Source: an uncultured Alphaproteobacteria bacterium
GTDB taxonomy: Bacteria > Pseudomonadota > Alphaproteobacteria > Sphingomonadales > Sphingomonadaceae
DNA: 6,361 nucleotides
Direction: 5' to 3'
Assembly: GCA_903939555.1 (NCBI GenBank)
Contig: CAJAHV010000098.1
Span: 1 to 6,361 of the forward strand
Numbering within the stretch: position 1 is the first letter of the stretch; each line of letters begins with the position of its first letter. Positions 1-4,933 of this stretch are shown here, piece by piece. The position numbers and the translations under genes are program-made. The notes below the pieces were generated by a model. That model had not been told where the DNA came from. It did no database searches and saw only the letters and a list, made by a program, of their open reading frames with translations.

Positions 1-1296
1 CGTTTCGTAAAATTCCTCCTTGCCCGGAATCCGCTTGGCAAGGTTGAACTGCCCGCCGATTTCGGCCGCTGCGTCGAACAGCGTCACGTCATGGCCGCGC
101 TCCGCCGCCGTGACGGCATAGGCCAGCCCCGCCGGCCCGGCACCGACCACCGCCAGCCGCTTGCGGTGCGCGGTCGGCGCGACGATCAGCTCGGTTTCGC
201 GGCAGGCGCGTGGGTTGACGAGGCAGCTGGTCAGCTTGCCGCCGAACGTGTGGTCGAGACAGGCCTGGTTGCAGGCAATGCAGGTGTTGATCTCGTCCTC
301 GCGGCCCTCCAGCGCCTTTCGCACCAGTTGCGAATCGGCCAGCATCGGCCGGGCCATCGAAACGAGATCGGCATCGCCGCGCGCCAGCACCGCCTCGGCC
401 GTCTCGGGCATGTTGATGCGGTTGCTGGTGATCACCGGGATGCCGAGCTGTTTGCGCAGCCGGCCGGTCACCTGCGCGAAGGCGGCGCGCGGCACCATCG
501 TCGCGATCGTCGGCACCTGGGCCTCGTGCCAGCAGAAATGTGTGCTCATGATGTTGGCGCCGGCGGCTTCGATCGCCTTGGCCAGTGTCAGCACCTCGTC
601 CCACGCCATGCCGCCATCGAGCATGTCCATCGCGGCGATGCGGAAGATGAGCAGGAATTCATCGCCGACCGCGGCGCGCACCCGGCGCACCACCTCGACC
701 GGGAAACGCATGCGGTTTTCGAAATTGCCGCCCCATTGGTCGGTGCGGCGGTTGGTCTTTTCAACCAGGAAAGCCGACAGCAGGTACCCCGCCGAGCCGA
801 TGATCTCCACCCCGTCATAGCCCGCCAGCTTTGCCATGGCGGCGCAATTGGCGAAATCGTTGAGCTGTTTTTCGATGCCCTCGTCATCGAGTTCATTGGG
901 CACGAACGGCCCGATGCGCGACTTGACCGCCGAGGGCGCCACCGCCGCCGGCGTATAGGCGAGCGGGCCGGAATGCAGGATCTGCATGCAGATCTTCACA
1001 TCGGGGTCGGCGGCGTGCACCGCTTCGGTGACCAGCCGGTGCTGCGCGGCTTCGGCTGGCGTCGACAGCTTGCTGTTGCCGCCTCCGGCTTCGGCATTGG
1101 GGAAGATGCCGCCGGTGATGATCATTCCCACCCCGCCCCGGGCGCGTTCGGCGAAATAGGCCGCCTGCCGCACGAAACCGCCTTCGATATCCTCCAGCCC
1201 GGTGTGCATCGACCCCATCAGGATGCGGTTCTTCAGCCGGGTGAAACCCAGATCGAGCGGCCGGAAGATATGCGGGTATTTGGTTTCACCGATCAT
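1..1296 (-). CDS. fadH: 2,4-dienoyl-CoA reductase (NADPH), C-terminus cut by window edge
   Basis: This enzyme reduces 2,4-dienoyl-CoA to an enoyl-CoA with NADPH, using FMN, a 4Fe-4S cluster and FAD, so that unsaturated fatty acids can complete beta-oxidation in the cytoplasm. The 432 visible residues compare with about 670 for the E. coli protein; the rest lies beyond base 1. The N-terminus reads LMGSMHTGLED, a FadH signature of the old-yellow-enzyme-like TIM barrel. The cluster cysteines are C339, C342, C346 and C358 (C-x2-C-x3-C-x11-C). Y171 in GSAGY and H257 in WHEA match catalytic Tyr166 and His252 of E. coli FadH with a constant offset of five. A dinucleotide-binding GxGxxG follows at 385-390. 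The start is set by AGGGGA six nt upstream of ATG. It is the last visible gene of the SDR-crotonase-FadH operon, 25 nt after the crotonase. No frameshift is seen. A related dienoyl-CoA reductase with another physiological substrate remains possible. Confidence 0.95.
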   Translation of the reverse strand, partial: MIGETKYPHIFRPLDLGFTRLKNRILMGSMHTGLEDIEGGFVRQAAYFAERARGGVGMIITGGIFPNAEAGGGNSKLSTPAEAAQHRLVTEAVHAADPDVKICMQILHSGPLAYTPAAVAPSAVKSRIGPFVPNELDDEGIEKQLNDFANCAAMAKLAGYDGVEIIGSAGYLLSAFLVEKTNRRTDQWGGNFENRMRFPVEVVRRVRAAVGDEFLLIFRIAAMDMLDGGMAWDEVLTLAKAIEAAGANIMSTHFCWHEAQVPTIATMVPRAAFAQVTGRLRKQLGIPVITSNRINMPETAEAVLARGDADLVSMARPMLADSQLVRKALEGREDEINTCIACNQACLDHTFGGKLTSCLVNPRACRETELIVAPTAHRKRLAVVGAGPAGLAYAVTAAERGHDVTLFDAAAEIGGQFNLAKRIPGKEEFYET

Positions 1297-1302
1297 CGTC
1301 AG

Positions 1303-1308
1303 TCCCCT
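1303..1308 (-). promoter_or_regulatory. ribosome binding site of fadH
   Basis: AGGGGA on the minus strand, six nt before the ATG at 1296, in the 25-nt gap after the crotonase stop. It fixes the FadH start, which also agrees with the N-terminus of the family. Confidence 0.75.
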
Positions 1309-1321
1309 GAATTCGTCATTT

Positions 1322-2125
1322 CTAGCGCCCGGTATAGACCGGCGGGCGCTTTTCCAGAAAGGCCCGCATGCCCTCGGCAAAATCATCCGACGCGGCACAC
1401 ATCAGCTGGTTGCGGTTCTCGATCGCCATGGCGGCTTCCAGGCTCGGCGCGTCGATCGCCATGGCCAGCCCTTCCTTGGTCATCCGCAGCCCCATCGGCG
1501 AGGTGGCGAGCATATCATCGACATAGGATTGCGCCGCCGCTTCCAGCCCGGCATCGGGCACGACTTCGGAAACCAGCCCGGTCGCCAGCGCGCGGGGGGC
1601 ATGGATGAAGCGCCCGGTCAGCATCAGTTCCGCCGCCACCGAGGCCCCGACCAGCCGCGGCAGGAAATAACTCACCCCCATGTCGCACGAGCTCAGCCCC
1701 AGCTTGATGAAGGCCGCGTTCATCCGCGCACTTTCCCCGGCGATGCGGATATCAGCGGCCAGCGCAAAGGCAAGGCCACCGCCGCACGCCGCCCCGTGCA
1801 CCGCCGCGATGATCGGCTGCGGGCAGCGCCGCATGCGGATATAGACATCGGCGAGATAGCCCTGGAAACCGAAGCCGCCGCCGAAGGGGATGGCGCCGCG
1901 GTCGATCGCGCCCTGATCCTTGATGTCGAGCCCGGTGCAAAACGCCCGGCCGGCGCCGCGCATCACGACGATGCGCACGCTGGCGTCGTTATACAGCTTG
2001 CCGAAATAATCGCTCAGTTCATGCACCATCGCCAGCGAGATGCTGTTCATCGCCTCGGGCCGGTTCAGCGTCAGCCAATCGGTCGCCCCGCGCTTTTCGA
2101 CCGTGATCGTGGTGTAATTCGTCAT
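1322..2125 (-). CDS. enoyl-CoA hydratase/isomerase family protein (crotonase fold), atypical active site
   Basis: This 267-residue protein has the usual length for a single-domain crotonase, a family that hydrates, isomerises or cleaves acyl-CoA thioesters through an oxyanion hole. Visible marks are NRPEAMNS (21-28), the first oxyanion segment FCTGLD (62-67) and the second, HGAACGGG (110-117). Aligned by eye to rat enoyl-CoA hydratase, catalytic Glu144 is Ala119 and Glu164 is Phe139, so classical hydratase chemistry is doubtful. An acidic residue, D148 in SSCDMGVSYFLPRLVG, lies where delta3,5-delta2,4-dienoyl-CoA isomerase has its catalytic Asp204, with one extra residue before it. A dienoyl-CoA isomerase or another crotonase reaction is therefore an open option. 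The gene starts 10 nt after the SDR stop. The only ribosome-binding candidate is a weak GGG, so translational coupling to the SDR is plausible. The crotonase family is certain; the substrate is not. Confidence 0.93.
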   Translation of the reverse strand: MTNYTTITVEKRGATDWLTLNRPEAMNSISLAMVHELSDYFGKLYNDASVRIVVMRGAGRAFCTGLDIKDQGAIDRGAIPFGGGFGFQGYLADVYIRMRRCPQPIIAAVHGAACGGGLAFALAADIRIAGESARMNAAFIKLGLSSCDMGVSYFLPRLVGASVAAELMLTGRFIHAPRALATGLVSEVVPDAGLEAAAQSYVDDMLATSPMGLRMTKEGLAMAIDAPSLEAAMAIENRNQLMCAASDDFAEGMRAFLEKRPPVYTGR

Positions 2126-2135
2126 CTTGAACCCA

Positions 2136-2909
2136 TCAGCGTGAGCCTTGCCCGTCGTCGATCTTGATGACCGTGCCGGTCACGCATTCCGATGCCGGTG
2201 ACAACAGGAACAACAGGCTCGAATCCATCTGCGCCGGATCACCGATGCGGCCGCGCGGGAAAAACTGGGTGATATCGCCCATGCGCGCCAGCATGCCGTC
2301 CATCATTTCCGAACTGAAGGCGCCGGGCGCCAGCGCATTGACGTTGATATGGTTCTTCGCCCATTCGACCGCCAGCGCCTCGGTCATCCGCACCACCGCG
2401 CCCTTGCTCGTCGAATACAGCGCCGCGCCATTGCCGGCATAATCATAGGCCGCCATCGAAGCGATGTTGACAATCCGCCCCGGCATCTTCGCTGCGATCA
2501 AGCGCCGCGCCACCTCGCACGACAGGATGAACGGCGCCCGCACATTGGTATCGAGCACCCGGTCGATCAGCTCCACCGACATTTTCACGGCGCGCTGTGC
2601 ATCGGGAATGCCGGCATTGTTGACCAGCAGGCTGACCGGCCCCAGCGCCGCCTCCACCGTGCCGACAATGCTGGTCAACTGGTCAGCATCGATCACGTCG
2701 AGCGCAAAGCCCTGCGCCACCCCGCCCGCCGCCTCGATCTCGGCGACCAGCGCCGCCAACCGGTCGGTGCGCCGCGCCGTCACCGCCACCTTCGCCCCCG
2801 CCGCCGCGATCACCCGCGCAAACCGCCAACCCAGCCCCGCCGACGCACCGGTGACCAACGCGACCTGGCCCGACAGATCATGCGCAGCATTGGGCAGGGG
2901 AAAACGCAT
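2136..2909 (-). CDS. short-chain dehydrogenase/reductase (SDR family oxidoreductase)
   Basis: This 257-residue classical SDR is an NAD(P)-dependent Rossmann-fold oxidoreductase acting on an alcohol/ketone pair. In order it shows the cofactor motif TGASAGLG (20-27), NNAG (97-100), and the catalytic tetrad N122, S151, Y165 and K169 (YSTSK). ARR at 45-47, just after the second beta strand, places basic residues where NADPH-preferring members carry them; that preference is inferred. The C-terminus (VTGTVIKIDDGQG) is typical of the family. The start is supported by AAAGGG five nt upstream. It is the first gene of the SDR-crotonase-fadH operon. Its position suggests a 3-hydroxyacyl-CoA, alcohol or ketone intermediate of acyl-CoA breakdown, but SDR sequences rarely reveal the substrate. 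A fatty-acid-synthesis FabG is less likely given the catabolic neighbours. Confidence 0.95.
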   Translation of the reverse strand: MRFPLPNAAHDLSGQVALVTGASAGLGWRFARVIAAAGAKVAVTARRTDRLAALVAEIEAAGGVAQGFALDVIDADQLTSIVGTVEAALGPVSLLVNNAGIPDAQRAVKMSVELIDRVLDTNVRAPFILSCEVARRLIAAKMPGRIVNIASMAAYDYAGNGAALYSTSKGAVVRMTEALAVEWAKNHINVNALAPGAFSSEMMDGMLARMGDITQFFPRGRIGDPAQMDSSLLFLLSPASECVTGTVIKIDDGQGSR

Positions 2910-2914
2910 CGGAA

Positions 2915-2920
2915 CCCTTT
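2915..2920 (-). promoter_or_regulatory. ribosome binding site of the SDR gene
   Basis: AAAGGG on the minus strand, five nt upstream of the ATG at 2909. It supports that start for the first gene of the operon. Confidence 0.65.
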
Positions 2921-2968
2921 CGTTTCACGCCAGTCTCGCCCGGGAACAGGCATGGGCGCTACTGGTGC

Positions 2969-2979
2969 TACTGGCAGTA
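2969..2979. promoter_or_regulatory. possible operator: 11-nt palindrome upstream of the SDR operon
   Basis: TACTGGCAGTA is a perfect inverted repeat around a central G, about 60 nt upstream of the SDR start. It overlaps a short direct repeat in which GCTACTGG occurs twice with a 9-nt period (2958-2965 and 2967-2974). A repressor site for an operon of this kind would lie here, but no regulator gene is in the window and so short a palindrome can arise by chance. Confidence 0.2.
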
Positions 2980-3016
2980 AGCGGGGGGTGTGCCTGCGGG
3001 AGAGGGACTTGTCTTT

Positions 3017-3050
3017 GCCTCCGGCGGCTGGGGCCTGAGGCCCCAGACCC
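3017..3050 (+). repeat. interspersed hairpin repeat, copy A
   Basis: A leader GCCTCCGGCGG is followed by a perfect 8-bp stem with a TGA loop (CTGGGGCC, TGA, GGCCCCAG; 3028-3046) and the tail ACCC. The same leader, loop and tail recur on the minus strand at 4921-4887. There the stem differs at three base pairs, each compensated on the other side. It lies 108 nt upstream of the SDR start. It resembles REP-type intergenic repeats of GC-rich proteobacteria; the family name is not known to me. Confidence 0.75.
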
Positions 3051-3090
3051 AATTTTGTAGGGTGTGCACACGCTGAATTCCAGGGCGCAA

Positions 3091-3150
3091 AAAACGCAAA
3101 ATCATCATGATAAATCAACTGTACAATAAAAATATTATATGATTAATTAT
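3091..3150. promoter_or_regulatory. AT-rich divergent promoter-like region
   Basis: Only 11 of these 60 bases are G or C, in a genome whose coding regions run above 60 percent GC. On the minus strand, facing the SDR operon, a perfect TATAAT sits at 3139-3134. On the plus strand, facing the small secreted-protein gene, TATTAT and similar hexamers occur at 3133-3150. Neither direction has a good -35 box at 16-18 nt. The tract probably drives one or both flanking transcription units, but the exact promoter cannot be fixed by eye. Confidence 0.4.
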
Positions 3151-3165
3151 CGGTTGGCCACATCA

Positions 3166-3171
3166 AGGGAG
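3166..3171 (+). promoter_or_regulatory. ribosome binding site of the small secreted-protein gene
   Basis: AGGGAG, eight nt upstream of the ATG at 3180. A strong site at good spacing, it is one of the main reasons to accept the downstream reading frame as a gene. Confidence 0.65.
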
Positions 3172-3179
3172 AGCAGAGG

Positions 3180-3515
3180 ATGAAAAACACACTCATTATT
3201 TTAATCGCGATATCATCATCGACAGCGGCACTCGCACAACAACAATCTTCGAGTGGCGTCACGAATCACAGTGTTTCCGGGCATCAAGTGACGCATGGAA
3301 ACTCATCTACCCCAGTCAGCCGGGGTAGCTATACAACAAATACAGTATCGCCGGGAAATGGCACAGGCATTGCACCATATGTCGGCACGTCTACCAGTTC
3401 GAGTAATCCAAGTGATCAAGGGCAGACAGGATATTCTGCAGGTGTGACTATACCTTTTGGATCGCCGCCGCCTCAATCTAAAAGCTCTGGCCCAGCCAAG
3501 GTTTCCCCGCAGTAG
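3180..3515 (+). CDS. small exported Ser/Thr/Gly-rich hypothetical protein
   Basis: I do not recognise this 111-residue protein. Residues 1-19 form a clear Sec signal peptide: K2, a hydrophobic core (TLIILIAI), and a signal-peptidase site ALA before Q20. There is no lipobox cysteine, so a periplasmic, surface or released protein is expected. The mature part of about 92 residues has no cysteine. Ser plus Thr make up roughly a third of it, and Gly, Asn, Gln and Pro fill much of the rest. Only four residues are Arg, Lys or Asp. This predicts a flexible or low-complexity chain, ending in a proline-rich stretch (GSPPPQSKSSGPAKVSPQ). The coding region is about 50 percent GC against above 60 percent in its neighbours, and it alone uses the plus strand. 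Both suggest acquired or weakly constrained sequence. Support comes from the signal peptide and the AGGGAG site; the function is unknown. Confidence 0.7.
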   Translation: MKNTLIILIAISSSTAALAQQQSSSGVTNHSVSGHQVTHGNSSTPVSRGSYTTNTVSPGNGTGIAPYVGTSTSSSNPSDQGQTGYSAGVTIPFGSPPPQSKSSGPAKVSPQ

Positions 3516-3606
3516 GTATTCTACGCAGTAGCTACGACGTAGTGGAAAAATTGTTCTTCATGCATTTGGACGAAAGAGCAACCTAACCCACTACGCCGGC
3601 ACGTGT
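3516..3606. other. spacer after the secreted-protein gene with short inverted repeats
   Basis: No gene is seen. CTACGACGTAG (3532-3542) is an 11-nt palindrome. CGTAGTGG (3538-3545) pairs perfectly with CCACTACG (3588-3595) across 42 nt. No T-run follows, so a Rho-independent terminator for the upstream gene cannot be claimed. Confidence 0.3.
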
Positions 3607-3755
3607 GCTCCCTCTCCCGCAAGCGGGAGAGGGAGCTGTGGGGTGGGGGCGAGCTTCCGCGCGCGCGCCGGGTGAGAGTGTACATTTGTGTCGAAACGCG
3701 CGGATACTCTAACCCGCCGCGCTTGTGCGCAGGTCACCCTCTCCCGTCACGAGAG
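3607..3755. repeat. large nested palindromic intergenic element
   Basis: Three nested layers of inverted repeat are visible. A perfect 14-bp hairpin with a 2-nt loop lies at 3607-3636 (GCTCCCTCTCCCGC, AA, then the complement). Its right arm CGGGAGAGGG (3624-3633) can instead pair with CCCTCTCCCG at 3737-3746. Inside that, 3663-3681 pairs with 3704-3722 at 16 of 19 positions around a 22-nt centre. The element ends within a few nt of the nrdB stop at 3759. It resembles the CCCTCTCCC/GGGAGAGGG intergenic repeats common in alphaproteobacteria, or a small non-coding mobile element. No flanking target duplication was recognised. Neither strand has a T-run after the hairpin, so its use as a terminator of nrdB is uncertain. 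Confidence 0.7.
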
Positions 3756-3758
3756 AGA

Positions 3759-4814
3759 TTACTCCGCCGCCACCCCGAGCAACCCGCCCTGCCGGTCATC
3801 CGCAGCCTCATTCGCCGGCGCTTCGCTTAGCGCCTTGGCGCCTTTGCGCGAATCGAAGGCATCCCACACTTCGTTCCAGTTCCCCTTCGTCGCGGCCTTG
3901 GAATATTCCGTCGCGCGGGCTTCGAAGAAGTTGGCGTGTTCGACGCCGTTAAGCAGCGGCGTCAGCCAGGGCAGAGGGTGTTCTTCGATCATGTAGATCG
4001 GCTTCATGCCGAGTTGCTTCATGCGCCAGTCGGCGGTGAAGCGGACGTACTTCTTGATGTCGCTGGCGGTCATGCCGTTGACCGGGCCCATTTCGAAGGC
4101 GAGATCGACGAAATTATCCTCGAGCCGGACGGTGCGCTGGCAGATGTCGGCGATTTCGTCGCGCAGCTTGTGGGTCAGCACGCCGGTTTCGGCGCAAAAG
4201 GCGTGGAACAGCTTGATGATGCCTTCGCAGTGCAGCGATTCATCGCGCACGGACCAGGTGACGATCTGGCCCATGCCCTTCATCTTGTTGAAGCGCGGGA
4301 AGTTCATCAGCATGGCGAAGCTGGCAAACAGCTGCAGTCCTTCGGTGAAGCCGCCGAACATGGCGAGGGTCCGCGCGATATCGGTGTCGGTATCGACGTT
4401 GAAATCGGCGAGATAGTCATGCTTGTCGCGCATTTCCTTGTAGTTGAGGAAGGCGCTGTATTCGCTTTCGGGCATCCCGATCGTGTCGAGCAGGTGCGAG
4501 TACGCCGCGATGTGCACCGTTTCCATGTTGCTGAACGCCGCCAGCATCATCTTGACTTCGGTCGGCTTGAACACCCGGCCGTATTTTTCGTGGTAGCAAT
4601 CCTGCACTTCCACGTCCGCCTGGGTGAAGAAGCGGAAGATCTGGGTGAGCAGATTGCGTTCGTGATCGGTCAGCTTCTGCGCCCAGTCACGGCAATCCTC
4701 GCCCAGCGGCACTTCTTCCGGCATCCAGTGGATCTGCTGCTGGCGCTTCCAGAAATCATAGGCCCAGGGATATTCGAAGGGCTTGTAGGAGCGCGAAGCC
4801 TTGAGGAGCGACAT
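3759..4814 (-). CDS. nrdB: class Ia ribonucleotide reductase, beta (radical-generating) subunit
   Basis: NrdB houses the di-iron/tyrosyl-radical cofactor that starts reduction of ribonucleotides to deoxyribonucleotides in NrdA, in the cytoplasm. The 351-residue length is normal. All E. coli NrdB landmarks are found at matching spacing. The iron ligands are D67, E98, H101, E158, E192 and H195 (Asp84, Glu115, His118, Glu204, Glu238, His241). The radical tyrosine is Y105 (Tyr122). W30 in HWMPEEV and D191 correspond to Trp48 and Asp237 of the radical-transfer path. A present Tyr105 argues against the tyrosine-free class Ic type. The C-terminal tail (about 325-351), which should bind NrdA, is Ala/Gly/Glu-rich and differs from the E. 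coli tail. The start is fixed by AAGGA eight nt upstream. The gene follows nrdA after 119 nt and presumably shares its transcript; a NrdR box, if present, would lie outside the window. Confidence 0.97.
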   Translation of the reverse strand: MSLLKASRSYKPFEYPWAYDFWKRQQQIHWMPEEVPLGEDCRDWAQKLTDHERNLLTQIFRFFTQADVEVQDCYHEKYGRVFKPTEVKMMLAAFSNMETVHIAAYSHLLDTIGMPESEYSAFLNYKEMRDKHDYLADFNVDTDTDIARTLAMFGGFTEGLQLFASFAMLMNFPRFNKMKGMGQIVTWSVRDESLHCEGIIKLFHAFCAETGVLTHKLRDEIADICQRTVRLEDNFVDLAFEMGPVNGMTASDIKKYVRFTADWRMKQLGMKPIYMIEEHPLPWLTPLLNGVEHANFFEARATEYSKAATKGNWNEVWDAFDSRKGAKALSEAPANEAADDRQGGLLGVAAE

Positions 4815-4822
4815 GGGGTGAG

Positions 4823-4827
4823 TCCTT
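4823..4827 (-). promoter_or_regulatory. ribosome binding site of nrdB
   Basis: AAGGA on the minus strand, eight nt upstream of the nrdB ATG at 4814. It lies between the hairpin at 4837-4855 and the start codon, so folding of that hairpin would leave it exposed. Confidence 0.7.
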
Positions 4828-4835
4828 GAAGAAGA

Positions 4836-4860
4836 GGCAGGGGGTGACCCCCTGCACCCC
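4836..4860 (+). repeat. interspersed hairpin repeat, copy C
   Basis: A perfect 8-bp stem with a TGA loop (GCAGGGGG, TGA, CCCCCTGC; 4837-4855) is followed by ACCCC. Compared with copy B, the two innermost stem pairs are swapped on both sides, so pairing is kept. The GCCTCCGGCGG leader of copies A and B is missing. It lies in the nrdA-nrdB spacer, just upstream of the nrdB ribosome binding site. Confidence 0.7.
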
Positions 4861-4886
4861 GGTTATTGGGTGGGTGTTAAATCAAT

Positions 4887-4921
4887 GGGGTGCAGGGCCT
4901 CAGGCCCTGCCCGCCGGAGGC
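4887..4921 (-). repeat. interspersed hairpin repeat, copy B
   Basis: Read on the minus strand, the leader GCCTCCGGCGG is followed by an 8-bp stem with a TGA loop (GCAGGGCC, TGA, GGCCCTGC) and ACCCC. It faces copy C: 4850-4860 and 4887-4897 form a perfect 11-bp inverted repeat separated by 26 nt, an arrangement like paired REP units. It begins 12 nt after the nrdA stop codon. Confidence 0.75.
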
Positions 4922-4933
4922 TTTTGGCTCGCC

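Noticed and set aside
91..1608. A 505-codon open frame on the plus strand
   Set aside because: It runs antisense to fadH and the end of the crotonase, both of which show complete family motifs. Its product is Arg/His/Ala-rich without any domain, which is usual for the opposite strand of GC-rich genes.
1202..2167. A 321-codon open frame on the plus strand
   Set aside because: Antisense to the whole crotonase gene; low-complexity Arg/His/Asp-rich product and no plausible family.
3028..3057. Hairpin copy A followed by AATTTTG as a Rho-independent terminator
   Set aside because: The T-run is short and set off from the stem by ACCCAA, no plus-strand gene ends before it, and the same hairpin recurs elsewhere without a T-run.
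2810..3118. A 102-codon minus-strand frame entering the SDR gene
   Set aside because: It overlaps the SDR Rossmann motif in another frame, crosses hairpin copy A, and its product looks random.
2910..3179. CRISPR repeats, tRNA or riboswitch in the spacer
   Set aside because: No regularly spaced direct repeats, no cloverleaf and no recognised riboswitch core; only the hairpin repeat, the short palindrome and the AT-rich tract are present.
3603..3996. Three short plus-strand frames across the palindromic element and the nrdB end
   Set aside because: They translate the inverted repeat and antisense nrdB, lack ribosome binding sites and show no family features.
3936..4829. A 297-codon open frame on the plus strand
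   Set aside because: Antisense to nrdB, whose frame carries all iron ligands; this frame is a composition artefact.
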